Below, in pieces: positions 40,901 through 52,471 of a DNA stretch of 64,000 nt. The stretch covers positions 124,001 through 188,000 of the forward strand of contig CAYZWI010000005.1 in the NCBI GenBank assembly GCA_964482205.1, written 5' to 3'. The position numbers and the translations under genes were made by a program. The notes beneath the pieces are model-generated. The model had not been told where the DNA came from and made no database searches. It saw only the letters and a list, made by a program, of their open reading frames with translations. Origin of the DNA: JAZDGX01 sp964482205 (GTDB lineage Bacteria > Eisenbacteria > RBG-16-71-46 > CAIMUX01 > WJJG01). Numbering within the stretch: position 1 is the stretch's first letter; each line of letters begins with the position of its first letter.

Positions 40901-42886
40901 CATCGTGCCGGTCGTGGGCGTGTCGACGGCGAGCTCCACGGCGCCCGTCCCATCGGTCATTCCGGTCACATGGGTCTCGTCTCCCTTCCACAGGCAAACG
41001 CTCGCCCCGGCGCATGGAAGGCCCTGGGCAGTGACGGTGACGAGGACGGAACTCGTTCCGCGCGGAAGGCTGGCAGGGTGGGAGACAGCCATGCTCTGCG
41101 GGATCCCGGTCCAGATCTCACCCGCCGGATCTCCCATGAGATTTGCCCAGTGCATGTGGTTCAAGCCGCTGCCGCCGGTGCCGTAGTTGGCGTAGAGCTC
41201 GTACTTGCCTCGCACGGACGCTTGGCCGAAGCGGAACTGGTCTTCCACGAGCATCGCATGCCAGATGCCGAACATGATCGCGTTGTTGTACTTCGTCACG
41301 GTGCTCAAAGTCGACATTCCCATGCTGGCGATTCCGCCGGTCGGCCGGTCGGGCGGAACGCCGGCGCGGATCCACGCCTCCGACATGGAAGTGCCTCCGA
41401 CGAAGTTCCCCGTGCCGCAAGTCAGGGTGGGGGCGAAGGGCATTTTCCAGCCGTTCACCAGCGCGCCGATGTGACCGCTGTTGAAGCCACTCGTGTTATA
41501 GTATCCCCGGTAAGCGAAGACCGTATCGCCGCGGTTCAAGGCGGAGACCATTTGCGAGGCCCACGGCTCCGTGAAGACGGTGTCGACCTGCGCATAGCCG
41601 CGCGCCAGCAGCCGGGACTTGATCCATTGCATGGTCTGCAGGCAGGAGTATCCGGATGCGCCCGGGTCCCCCACCAGGCAGGCGCGCCGGAACCAACTGG
41701 TGTCGGTCATGTAGGGCGCGCTTTCGTAGCCGACCATTTTGGCTACATACAGGCGCAGGCGGTCGACGCTGTCGACCGAGATGCGGCCCACGAAGACATC
41801 GGCCAGCATGTCCGCGCCCGCCAACAGGCTGTATTGATGATCAGTGGCTCCGCCGCTGTAGTCCCAGGCCGGGATCGCGATCGATCCGTCGGCATCGCCT
41901 ACCAGGCAGACATACTCGGGCGGTTCATCCCCGTAGTTGAAGGCGTTGCCCAGCCACCCCTGGATCTCTTCCCGGCTGCTTCCCGTTTCCGACAAGGTCG
42001 CCACGCGCACGTGAAATCCGCGCCGCATGCGCCATTCGATGAGCGGTTGCAGGGCGGCGATCACATCCGCCTGGTCGGGGCAGATGATCACGAAATTGCC
42101 CGCCGATGTCTCGCGCCCGAGGCCGTCGTCCTGGCCGCCTTCGTAGTTCACCACCATGTCGCGGTAGAGCCGGTCGAAGCTACCCGGCACCCGGCGATGG
42201 CTCCCGGAAGCGGCGTTTCGGAGATCGATCCCGGAAAAACGAATGCGGACCTCGACCCGCTTCACGACTTCGATCGTCTCGGCGGCGGGGTCGTAGCGCA
42301 CGGGAGCGATGGTGATCGGCACGACCCGCAGATCGCGCGCCAGCGCCGGCGCGCCGATGTTCACCAACGGCTTGGCGGTCAGGCCCTCTTCCGTGTAGGC
42401 GGCCCGGTCGATCACGAAAGCGTCGGAGACTTCCGGCTGCATCGGGAAGGGGCGCAAACCGCTCAGCCGCTCGGTCTCCACTGCAATCACTTCAAAAGAG
42501 ACGCCCGCGCGATCGGGAATGTGGATGAGACGCGAGTAGATCGGCAGCATCGGCTGACCTTCCTCGCCTTCCATCGCCCCGTCTTCAAAGGCGAGGAAGT
42601 GGAAGGTCTCGTTTCCCGCTTCCAGCGATTGCACGCCCAAGACGGGAAGGGTGAACTCGAGGAGCAGACCGGTCTCGCTCTGTTCGAGAATGCGCAGGTT
42701 CGGCTTCTCGGAGGGTTCCCCCAACCCAGAGACCAGCGGCACGGTCCATGCTTCTCCGAGCTCGATGCCGGCGGAAAGCGGGGTACCGTCGGCGCCGAGC
42801 GCGGCTTCCGGAGTCACGAGCAGGGCGAGCAGGCAACCGAAGATGGCGAAGCGGGCGATTCCTTGGAAGGCACGGACTGCGGACAT
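37991..42886 (-). CDS. giant C25 (gingipain-like) exported protein with degenerate catalytic dyad
   Basis: A 1631-residue exported protein. After a signal peptide come a propeptide-like region (to about 230) and a C25 peptidase-like domain (about 270-560: NFVIICPDQADVIAALQPLI, PPEYVCLVGDADG, VGRISVDSVDRL). The nucleophile region LTCGTGNF (near 490) is kept, but where gingipains have the catalytic His in a GHG motif this reads YRGYY (near 461), so activity is doubtful. Ig-like/CARDB domains, a carboxypeptidase-regulatory-like domain (MGTIRNATGGGTPLAMAEVR), a MAM/LamG-like domain and a FlgD-like tail (VQIIDLSGRLIRSLLD) follow. ATG at 42886 with GGGGGG upstream. A second relative lies at 44871. 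Confidence 0.85.
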   Translation of the reverse strand: MSAVRAFQGIARFAIFGCLLALLVTPEAALGADGTPLSAGIELGEAWTVPLVSGLGEPSEKPNLRILEQSETGLLLEFTLPVLGVQSLEAGNETFHFLAFEDGAMEGEEGQPMLPIYSRLIHIPDRAGVSFEVIAVETERLSGLRPFPMQPEVSDAFVIDRAAYTEEGLTAKPLVNIGAPALARDLRVVPITIAPVRYDPAAETIEVVKRVEVRIRFSGIDLRNAASGSHRRVPGSFDRLYRDMVVNYEGGQDDGLGRETSAGNFVIICPDQADVIAALQPLIEWRMRRGFHVRVATLSETGSSREEIQGWLGNAFNYGDEPPEYVCLVGDADGSIAIPAWDYSGGATDHQYSLLAGADMLADVFVGRISVDSVDRLRLYVAKMVGYESAPYMTDTSWFRRACLVGDPGASGYSCLQTMQWIKSRLLARGYAQVDTVFTEPWASQMVSALNRGDTVFAYRGYYNTSGFNSGHIGALVNGWKMPFAPTLTCGTGNFVGGTSMSEAWIRAGVPPDRPTGGIASMGMSTLSTVTKYNNAIMFGIWHAMLVEDQFRFGQASVRGKYELYANYGTGGSGLNHMHWANLMGDPAGEIWTGIPQSMAVSHPASLPRGTSSVLVTVTAQGLPCAGASVCLWKGDETHVTGMTDGTGAVELAVDTPTTGTMKITVTKHDHLAYLADISVINADFVGYIAHSIDDDASGTSAGNSDGIVNPAETIELPIQIQNFGSIPMTNVTGTVDCDDPYVVLLDAEESFGNLAAGATAWSADDFDLRVEEGAPAGHVIQLGLDLQSGASSWRSLLELTVASAELQYRLVNTYDVGGQFDPGETGQLSVKLMNTGTAAAQAMTGILVSESPWVTVVDSIGAFGDISAGASGDNATDRFAISAQADCYPGHQAPMKIVLSFSGGARDTVAWSLPIGTAASGDPTGPDTHGYYAFDNTDIMYPLAPAYAWVEIDPNYGGPGVSVGLTDFGTAQDDSRTVTLPFSFLFYGRLFTQTTICSNGWMCMGSSYLANWNNWTIPGAGAPPFLIAPMWDELHQDGTNQVYHWYDSAQHRYIVQWSRVQNLRDDEQNFEVILYDPAFYPTGSGDGEIVFQYHTFHNTDSSENYCTVGIENEDQTTGVLYTYANQYTAGSPTITSGRAIKFATYSVVPSGVLMGTIRNATGGGTPLAMAEVRLLESGRLLTSGADGLYGGSTGVGSYTAVASHPSFAADTVSNVMIVEGQTTTLDFSLIDIAPPLFSETTALPNTGDTIGPYRVTARVTEHSPLAELILRYEVGAEWVDVPMTALGDDLYAGDIPGQPYGTRVRYYLVGEDAGGNAATDPAGAPTGAYLFWVLQPMFLDDMESGAGGWQHYALGESYADQWHLSTTRNHTPDGSESWKFGDTADGDYANLSGGALESQAIWLADGALLTFWHWIDAEVSGSYTGYCYDGGLVEMSVDDGPWTQITPVGGYPYRIRTGSTPGPLPAETPVFSGTLDWTQVQFDLSEVTGLVRLRFVFGTDGAVVREGWHLDDLMLLPTGPGASAAGEPQRKPVRLALHPSAPNPFRAGSNSSVATSIRFDLPEAGRAQVQIIDLSGRLIRSLLDAELPAGTHAVTWDGRDGRAHPLASGRYFCVLRANGSHETRELLLMR

Positions 42887-42948
42887 GGTGATTCCCCCCG
42901 ATGCGCAAGCCCTCATAGCATGAAACGCTGAAGGACGAAGTCCTATTG

Positions 42949-42954
42949 AGTATA
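42949..42954 (-). promoter_or_regulatory. putative -10 box (TATACT) of the giant C25-like gene
   Basis: On the minus strand TATACT followed by CAAT lies 63 bp before the start codon, in a short AT-richer patch between divergent genes. It is the same hexamer as before the PLD-fold gene. Confidence 0.4.
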
Positions 42955-43010
42955 CCCGACGCGGGCCGCGGAACGCGAATACGAAACTGCCTCGCGGGCC
43001 GCGAATGTGG

Positions 43011-43016
43011 TACAAT
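43011..43016 (+). promoter_or_regulatory. putative -10 box (TACAAT) of the beta-helix gene
   Basis: TACAAT lies 49 bp before the beta-helix gene start; CTGCCT 18 bp upstream is a weak -35. With the minus-strand box 57 bp away it would make a divergent promoter pair. Confidence 0.4.
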
Positions 43017-43064
43017 CCAATGGTGAACTGTCAAAATCCGCCGGAACACCTCAGGAGGAGCTCC

Positions 43065-44729
43065 ATGCGCGCCTTCATCATCCTGCTTCTGGCCGGCAGC
43101 GGGTTCTTCACCGCTGCGGTTCAGAGCGCCGTCATCCGCGTGCCCGAAGATTTTCCGACGATCCAGCAGGCGGTCAACGCCTCGTTGTCAGGCGATGTGG
43201 TGCAAGTGGCCGCCGGCACCTTCTCCGATCCCACCCATGTGGCGGGCGCAGGGGACACGACGAAGTGTTGCGTCATCATGAAGCCGGGCATCACTCTGCG
43301 CGGGGCGGGCGTCGGGCGCACGATCATCGATGCGGATTCGTCGGGACGCGGCATCCACCTCTACCAATGCCCGGATGTCCAGATCTCCGGTTTGACGATC
43401 ACGGGCGGGTACGCCGAGATCTACGGAGGCGCCATACTCTGCCGGCAATCCTCGCCGCTCATCGAGAACTGCGAAATCGTGGAGAATGACGACGGGGGAA
43501 TCGCGGTCATCGAGGACTCCCATCCGACGATCCGTTACTGCCTCATGCATTTCAATGCGGCCAAGAACGGAGGCGGCCTGGAGGTGGAAGCGGGCTGCCA
43601 TCCCTTCGTGTTCGACTGCGACATCGTGGACAACGAAGCGCCCTTCGCGGCCGGCGTGATGCTCCGCGGCAGCGCGACGCTCGATCACTGCCGGATTCTG
43701 CGCAATCACACCACCGGGGCGGTCGCGGTGATGGGGGGCGGCATCCTGGCCGTCGATTCGGCCGACCCGATTTTCGTCGACTGCGAGATCGCCGAGAACC
43801 AATGTTCGGGCGATGGCGGCGGAATCGCCTTGATGGGCGAGGGGACCTCCGCGGTGGTCGAGCGCTGTGAGATCATCGGGAATTACTGCACCGGCGTCGA
43901 AAGCCACGGCGGCGGCATCTATGTCGGCGCGCAGGCCACGCCGCAAATTCTTGGATGCACCATCGCGGGGAATTGGACCAGCGGTCCGTGGAGCGATGGC
44001 GGCGGAATCTACATCCAGTATTCGGGGGTCGAGCTCTCCCATTGCACCTTCCATGGGAACTGGACCCAGGGCAACGGATACCTCGCCGGCAATGTCGGCA
44101 TCGAGTATTCCGATTTCATTCCCCTGAATGTCGACATCACGCACTCGATCATGGCCTCCAGTCCCGATGGCCAGGGCGTCTGGTGCACGGGCTACGGCAG
44201 TCCCGCTCCGCAGATTTCCTGCTGCTGCGTGTTCGGCAACGCCGGCGGCGATGCCTTGTGCGGCGAGGGGACGGGCAATTTCAACCTCGATCCGTTGCTG
44301 TGCGATCCGCAGGCGGGCAACTTCCATGTGCAGGATGCTTCGCCTTGCGCTCCGGGCCATCATCCCGGGGGAGCGACGGCCTGCGATGGACTTCTCATCG
44401 GGGCATGGTCGGCGGGGTGCGATTCGGGCATTGAAGAGCCCGTTTCTTCGAGCGAGCTTCGCCTGCTCGGCAGCCGCCCGAATCCCTCTCGCGATCGGGC
44501 CGTGGTCACCCTCCAACTCGCCCGGCCGATGCCCGTCACGCTGGAGGTCATCGATCTTTCCGGACGGCGCATCGCGTTGCTCCACGAAGGACCTCTTCCC
44601 GCCGGGATGCAGGAAATCGCCTGGGACGGCAGGACGCGGACGGGCGAGCGGGCGGAGAGCGGCGTCTATTTCTATCGCTTGAGCGCCGGGGAGATGACGC
44701 AGGGGCTGCGAATGCTCCGGCTGCAATGA
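43065..44729 (+). CDS. exported right-handed parallel beta-helix protein
   Basis: A 554-residue exported protein: signal peptide MRAFIILLLAGSGFFTAAVQ, then VIRVPEDFPTIQQAVNASLS and GDVVQVAAGTF, the standard entry into a right-handed beta-helix (NosD/pectate-lyase-like fold), with many rungs of the form CxIxxNxxxGGGI (for example DCEIAENQCSGDGGGIALMG). No pectate lyase active-site set is recognisable, so a binding or adhesive role is as likely as an enzymatic one. C-terminal FlgD-like tail: VTLEVIDLSGRRIALLHEG, WDGRTRTGERAESGVYFYRL. ATG at 43065 preceded by AGGAGG. Followed on the same strand by another exported C25-like gene. Confidence 0.87.
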   Translation: MRAFIILLLAGSGFFTAAVQSAVIRVPEDFPTIQQAVNASLSGDVVQVAAGTFSDPTHVAGAGDTTKCCVIMKPGITLRGAGVGRTIIDADSSGRGIHLYQCPDVQISGLTITGGYAEIYGGAILCRQSSPLIENCEIVENDDGGIAVIEDSHPTIRYCLMHFNAAKNGGGLEVEAGCHPFVFDCDIVDNEAPFAAGVMLRGSATLDHCRILRNHTTGAVAVMGGGILAVDSADPIFVDCEIAENQCSGDGGGIALMGEGTSAVVERCEIIGNYCTGVESHGGGIYVGAQATPQILGCTIAGNWTSGPWSDGGGIYIQYSGVELSHCTFHGNWTQGNGYLAGNVGIEYSDFIPLNVDITHSIMASSPDGQGVWCTGYGSPAPQISCCCVFGNAGGDALCGEGTGNFNLDPLLCDPQAGNFHVQDASPCAPGHHPGGATACDGLLIGAWSAGCDSGIEEPVSSSELRLLGSRPNPSRDRAVVTLQLARPMPVTLEVIDLSGRRIALLHEGPLPAGMQEIAWDGRTRTGERAESGVYFYRLSAGEMTQGLRMLRLQ

Positions 44730-44870
44730 CCTTGATGCCGGTCGTCGCGCGGTCCGGACATCGAGGTTTTCCGTGGAGCGTTCGCGCTCGAAGCTCGCGC
44801 GATCTTCCGCGCCGCCCGGCAGGCGGGAAATGCCGGCCGAAAGAATCGAATCGATTGCCAGGGAGGGATC

Positions 44871-47800
44871 ATGCGACGCAGCATCCTGCGTTCTTTGCCG
44901 GCCGCTGCCATTCTCTGCGCTGTTCTCCTGTCTTGTCCCGTCGGATCGGCGGCCCGCGAGGCCGGCGATTCGTGGGTCTTCACGGCATCGCACGATGGAG
45001 CGTTGACCGCGGAGTTCGACCTGCGCCCGCCCAGCGAAGCCCCCGGCCGGCTGCTCGTGTTGCCTGCGGGCGCGCGCGCGGTGGAACTGCTTTCCGCCAC
45101 CGACGAGTCCGGTGAGCGGGAAGTGCCGCTGACGGCAATTGGGATGGGGCCGATCATGCGGATGCGCAAGACTCCGCTCGTTCCTCTTTGGATCGATCCC
45201 CGCGTCGCGGAATCGCTGAAGGCCCAGGGAAGCGCGCGAATCAAGGTGCGCCTGCATGCGCGCGACGGAAAAGGGACTGCGATCGAGGCCGGCGCGGGTG
45301 CGCTCAAGGCCTCGAGCGCGGACAATCGGGGCGGCTACCTCATCATCGCGCCCGATTCGTACGCCGATGCGCTCGCTCCGCTCGTGGAGTGGAAACGCGC
45401 GTGCGGGTATGAGGTGACGCTCGCGCTCACTTCGCAGACGGGGCGAACGGTGGGCGACATTCAGGCGTTCGTGCGCCATGCGTACGAAACCTGGGACACG
45501 CCGCCGCTCTATCTCCTGCTCGCAGCCGATGTGGAAGACATCCCGAGCGGGGATGTCTTGGGAAATGTGTCCGACCAGGTCTACGCCTGCGTGGATGGAG
45601 ACGACTTCCTGGCCGACCTTCACGTCGGCCGCTTCGCGGTGAAGAACGCGCAGGAAGTGGCCGTGCAGGTGGCGAAGACGGTGGGGTACGAGAGCCGCCC
45701 GGATACGGCGGGCACGCTTCCCGCGGATCCCGAAACCTGGTTCGATCGAGCGCTGATGGTGGCCGCCAATCACGGCTCCGCCACTCCCGTCCCGACCTGT
45801 CAGTGGGTCCGCCAGGAACTCGAGCGGGTGGGATACTCGCGAGTGTCCGAGGTCTACTATCCGCCCTTCTCGGACGGCTGCTCGCAGACCTACGGCTGCC
45901 CGATCGGCACTGCGATCAACGATGGAGTGAGCATCGTCAACTACCGCGGGTGGGCGCGCGAGAATCCGCCGGGCTGGGATGTGCCCGATTACACCACGGA
46001 AGACATCGCGGCCTTGGCCAATGGTTGGAGGCTGCCCGTCGTCTTCAGTATCGTCTGCAACACGGGCGATTTTGGACGGACGAACGAGGATTGTTTCGGA
46101 GAGGGCTGGCTGAAAGCGGGGACCGTGGACGCTCCCGCCGGCGCGGTGGCGTTCGTGGGAACGGCGGAGCATTGGTCGCGCACGCGCTGGAACGACCGCA
46201 TCGACTTGGGTCTGTTCGAGAGCTTCTGCTACGACGGCGTGCGGCAGCTCGGCCCGATGCTCGCCTCGGCGAAGGCCTCGCTGCTCGCCTACTTCCCGAC
46301 GGAGATCTACCTGGAAGATGCCGTCGAAGAGGAAGCGGTCGAGTTCTACAACAAGATCTACAACATCCTGGGCGACCCGGGCCTCGAGATTTGGACGACG
46401 CGCCCGCGCGCGCTCGAAGTGACCGGCATGCCCGCGGCCATTCCCGCCGGCACCAATTGCCTTTCGCTACAAGTCGTGGAAGCGGACGGAGGGCGCGAGG
46501 TCGCCGGCGCGCATGTCGCCTGCACGCAGGACGGCGCCTTGATCGGGTACGTGACGACCGGCGCGAGCGGCGAGGCGCATATCGCGATCTCGCTCGCATC
46601 GAACGGTCCCGTGGAATGCACGGTGACCGGCACGGATCTTTATCCGTGGCGGGCGAGCGCGAACATCGTCCCCGCCGAGCGGGCGCTCACCTGCACCGGC
46701 GCAGATGTCATCAAACAATTGAACACCATCATTCCGGGTTGCGTCCCGGATCTCTTCGTGTATGTGCGGAACACGGGCAGCGTCCCGCTTTCCGGCGTGA
46801 GCGCGACCATCTCCGCGCCGCCCGGGGTGGAAGTCATCAGTGGCGCGACCGGCTTTGCGCCGATCGCGGTGGGAGCGACCGAGCTGTCGGCGGATCCGCT
46901 CAAGATCCGCGTGGCGGAGGACACCGAAAACGGCGCGCGCCTGCGCTTCCTGCTCCATCCGGAAGTGAACGGCGAGGCGTTGGCTTCGACGGAATTCCGC
47001 CTGACGGTCGTGGCGCCGGAGTGCGTCGTTCAGTCGATGACGGATGGAGGCGACGGCGTCTTTGACGCGGGCGAAGAATGCGATCTCGTGCTCACCGTGC
47101 GAAATGATGGCGCGGCGAGCGGCGGCATTCTGCGCGCGACGCTCCACGCTCCTTCGCCCGAAGCCGGGATCGCGGTGCTGGATTCCAGCGGCACATTCTC
47201 CGCGATCGCTCCCGGAATGACGGGCGACAACGCAGCCGATCCGTTTCGCGTGCGGCTGGACGGCAGGCTGGCGGCGGGAACGGTCATTCCCCTGCGGCTC
47301 ACATTGCGAGGAGACGACGGGCCCGTGGTTCGGACGGCCGCGGCGCTCGTCGTCGGCCGGGTCGATGGCGGCGCCCCGATCGGGCCCGACGCCTATGGCT
47401 ACTACGCCTACGACAGCGCGGACATCGACTACCGCGCGCAGGCGCCGGCCTACCGTTGGGTGGAGATCTCGTCGCGCTACGATGGGCCCGGGACGCGACT
47501 GCCGATCGACATCGACGACCGCGTGCCGCAAATCGTGCGCTTGCCCTTCTCCTTCCAGTACTACGGAGCGTCGTACGACAGCGTTCTGGTGAGCGACAAT
47601 GGATGGCTCGCGTTCGACACCACCTACTTCTTCGACACGCGCAACTGGGCGATGCCCGATCGCTGGGGCGGCGGCTGCCAGGTGGCGGCCTTCTGGGACA
47701 ACCTGAACCCGATGATCGAGGGAACCGACGGGATCTATACCTGGCACGACACGGAAGGACATCGATTCATCGTCGAATGGAACCGCTTGCGCAACTTCGA

Positions 47801-48716
47801 AGAGGGCGCGACGAACTGGCAAACCTTCCAGATCATCCTCTACGATCCGGCCTGGCATGCGACCAGCACGGGCGACGGCGAGATCGTGATCCAGTACAAG
47901 CACATCATGGATGACGACTGGAAGACCATGTATTCGACCGTGGGCATCGAGGACCAGAGCGAGACGATCGGATTGCAGTATGTCTACTGCAATCAATACG
48001 CGCCCGGCGCGGTGCCCCTCGCGGCGGGCCTCGCGATTCGCTTCACGACCGACGCGCCGGTCTACGATCCGATCGCGGTCCATGATTTCGTCGCTTCATG
48101 GATGCCGGGCGGAGGGCATACGCCCGACCGCGATCGCGCAGGCGAGGAAGCCGTCGAAGACCCTTCGTTCCCCGGGGCCGTGCAGGTTCGCTGGGATTGC
48201 GATGAGGAGATCCCGATCGCGGGATTCGAATTGCTGCGCGCGTCGCGCGACGAGGCGGGCGCAACCTGGATGGAGCCGGAATGCGTTCACGCCGGCCGCC
48301 TTCCCGCCGCCACCCGTTGCTTCAGCGACCCGACGGCCGATCCCGGCGCGCGCTATCTCTACCGCCTGCGAGCGGTCGCAACAGTGGGCGAGGGGCGGAC
48401 GATCGGCGAGACGGTGTACGAGGGCCCGATCGGGCAGGGGCCCGCGCTGCGACTTGCCAGCGCCAATCCGTCAGCCGCGGGCGCGGTCCTGCTCCTGCGG
48501 GCGAATCCGGGCGCGACTGCAGAAGTGCTCGTCTTCGACGCGGCGGGGCGGCGCGTGCGTTCGTTGACCGGCATCGCGCAAGGCAGCGCGCTCGCGCGGG
48601 TCTTCGCCTGGGATGGGCGCGATGCCGCAGGGCGGCTGGTGCCGAGCGGCGTCTATTGGCTGCGTGCGGTCACGGGCAGCGAGACGAACAGCATCCGGCT
48701 GGCGATCGTTCGCTGA
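44871..48716 (+). CDS. second C25 (gingipain-like) exported protein, catalytic His replaced
   Basis: A 1281-residue exported protein. Signal peptide (AAAILCAVLLSCPVGSAA), then a C25-like domain (about 155-510: GGYLIIAPDSYADALAPLVE, PPLYLLLAADVEDIPSGD, VGRFAVKNAQEV). The nucleophile Cys sits in SIVCNTGDF (near 395) but the catalytic His position reads NYRGWAREN (Trp near 360). Ig-like domains, a large beta-rich region also present in the first C25-like protein (YDSVLVSDNGWLAFDT, GDGEIVIQYKHI), a fibronectin-like part and a FlgD-like tail (VLVFDAAGRRVRSL, WDGRDAAGRLVPSGVYWLR) follow. ATG at 44871 with GGGAGGG upstream. Likely paralogue of the 37991 protein. Confidence 0.85.
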   Translation: MRRSILRSLPAAAILCAVLLSCPVGSAAREAGDSWVFTASHDGALTAEFDLRPPSEAPGRLLVLPAGARAVELLSATDESGEREVPLTAIGMGPIMRMRKTPLVPLWIDPRVAESLKAQGSARIKVRLHARDGKGTAIEAGAGALKASSADNRGGYLIIAPDSYADALAPLVEWKRACGYEVTLALTSQTGRTVGDIQAFVRHAYETWDTPPLYLLLAADVEDIPSGDVLGNVSDQVYACVDGDDFLADLHVGRFAVKNAQEVAVQVAKTVGYESRPDTAGTLPADPETWFDRALMVAANHGSATPVPTCQWVRQELERVGYSRVSEVYYPPFSDGCSQTYGCPIGTAINDGVSIVNYRGWARENPPGWDVPDYTTEDIAALANGWRLPVVFSIVCNTGDFGRTNEDCFGEGWLKAGTVDAPAGAVAFVGTAEHWSRTRWNDRIDLGLFESFCYDGVRQLGPMLASAKASLLAYFPTEIYLEDAVEEEAVEFYNKIYNILGDPGLEIWTTRPRALEVTGMPAAIPAGTNCLSLQVVEADGGREVAGAHVACTQDGALIGYVTTGASGEAHIAISLASNGPVECTVTGTDLYPWRASANIVPAERALTCTGADVIKQLNTIIPGCVPDLFVYVRNTGSVPLSGVSATISAPPGVEVISGATGFAPIAVGATELSADPLKIRVAEDTENGARLRFLLHPEVNGEALASTEFRLTVVAPECVVQSMTDGGDGVFDAGEECDLVLTVRNDGAASGGILRATLHAPSPEAGIAVLDSSGTFSAIAPGMTGDNAADPFRVRLDGRLAAGTVIPLRLTLRGDDGPVVRTAAALVVGRVDGGAPIGPDAYGYYAYDSADIDYRAQAPAYRWVEISSRYDGPGTRLPIDIDDRVPQIVRLPFSFQYYGASYDSVLVSDNGWLAFDTTYFFDTRNWAMPDRWGGGCQVAAFWDNLNPMIEGTDGIYTWHDTEGHRFIVEWNRLRNFEEGATNWQTFQIILYDPAWHATSTGDGEIVIQYKHIMDDDWKTMYSTVGIEDQSETIGLQYVYCNQYAPGAVPLAAGLAIRFTTDAPVYDPIAVHDFVASWMPGGGHTPDRDRAGEEAVEDPSFPGAVQVRWDCDEEIPIAGFELLRASRDEAGATWMEPECVHAGRLPAATRCFSDPTADPGARYLYRLRAVATVGEGRTIGETVYEGPIGQGPALRLASANPSAAGAVLLLRANPGATAEVLVFDAAGRRVRSLTGIAQGSALARVFAWDGRDAAGRLVPSGVYWLRAVTGSETNSIRLAIVR

Positions 48717-48852
48717 CGGCGCTGCGGCCATTCGCATGCGCGCGATGGATGCGCTGGATGCCATCGGGCGGTTCGCCAGCTCTCGGGCATAGTCGAGCAT
48801 GTGACGGACTCGCACGAGCGCATCATGCTGCGTCCATGTCGCGCGAATCCTG

Positions 48853-51441
<2,589 letters not shown>

Positions 51442-51540
51442 GCCTTTGTCCTCCGAAACCTGGAATGAGGAAGACAGCAAGAACCGGATTGTCGCGCTTT
51501 TCGGTCCGATTCTCAAGCGCAGCGAGCTGGAAACGGCCGG

Positions 51541-52464
51541 CTACACCCGCAAGAAGGCCAGCCACGCGAACAGGGTCAGAATCGAGATCGCCGTCGTGCC
51601 CACGATCAGCCCCGCCGCGAGCTCGGCATCGCCTTGCATCTCGCGCGCCATGATGTAGCTCACGACCGCGGTGGGGCAGGCCATGATGAGCACGGGCGCG
51701 GCGAGCGCGACGCCCTCCATCCCCAGGCGGCGGAGCGCGAAGTAGATGAGCGCGGGATGAAGGATCAAGCGCACGGCCGAGACCCAGGCGACCGGCCTCC
51801 ACTCGGTTCGCAAGTGACTGAAACGCAGTCCCGCGCCCACGCAGAGAAGCCCGAGCGGGGCTGCGGGCGTGCCGAGGAATTCCAACGCGCGGTCGAGCGC
51901 CACGGGCAGGCGCACCCGCGTGAGCGACCAGAGCACGCCCGCGACGCACGCGAGAATGAGCGGGTTCTTCGCGACGCGCAGCGCGGTCGCGCTCCACAGG
52001 CGGGGATCGCGCACGGAATGATCTTGCTGCGGCAGGGTGAGCACGAGCACCGCGAAGAAATTCTCCACCAGCACCATGAAGCCGATCACGATCGAGGCGA
52101 CGCCCAAGGCCGCGTCTCCAAACGCATACATCACGATCGGCAGCCCGATGAAGACGGTGTTGCTGCGATGGCAGGATTGCGCGAGCACGCCGCGGCGCTC
52201 GGGCCGCGCGCGATGCGCGAGGGCGTACACGGCGAGCGAGACGGCGCCGGTGATTCCGCCGATCCACGCCAGCATCGGGACGCTTCCGCGGAGATCGTAG
52301 GCATGACCGCTCGTGCTGTGAAAGAGCAGGGCGGGCGCGGCGACATAGAAGACGAGGCGCGAGAGGCCCTCGTTCAAGTCCTCGCCCAGGAATCCGCGCA
52401 AGCGCAGCGCGTAGCCCAGCGCGATGATCAAGAAGACCGGCAGAACGACACCGACAAGGTTCAT
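51541..52464 (-). CDS. AEC-family transporter
   Basis: A 307-residue membrane protein with about ten segments, of the auxin-efflux-carrier/MdcF family of anion or weak-acid transporters. N-terminal VVLPVFLIIALGYALRLRGF and LVFYVAAPALLFHST are typical, as is the conserved C-terminal half LLCVGAGLRFSHLR and LAAPVLIMACPTAVVSYIMA. The substrate is unknown. It begins 7 bp after the stop of the selenocysteine thioredoxin gene, so the two are almost certainly co-transcribed; the weak ribosome binding site suggests translational coupling. Confidence 0.88.
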   Translation of the reverse strand: MNLVGVVLPVFLIIALGYALRLRGFLGEDLNEGLSRLVFYVAAPALLFHSTSGHAYDLRGSVPMLAWIGGITGAVSLAVYALAHRARPERRGVLAQSCHRSNTVFIGLPIVMYAFGDAALGVASIVIGFMVLVENFFAVLVLTLPQQDHSVRDPRLWSATALRVAKNPLILACVAGVLWSLTRVRLPVALDRALEFLGTPAAPLGLLCVGAGLRFSHLRTEWRPVAWVSAVRLILHPALIYFALRRLGMEGVALAAPVLIMACPTAVVSYIMAREMQGDAELAAGLIVGTTAISILTLFAWLAFLRV

Positions 52465-52471
52465 GCGCGGG

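Noticed and set aside
38774..42931. Two long plus-strand frames opposite the giant C25-like gene
   Set aside because: Shadows of a coding sequence with clear signal peptide, domains and ribosome binding site on the other strand.
43188..46172. 994-codon minus-strand frame spanning two genes
   Set aside because: It runs antisense across the beta-helix and second C25-like genes, both of which have signal peptides and ribosome binding sites.
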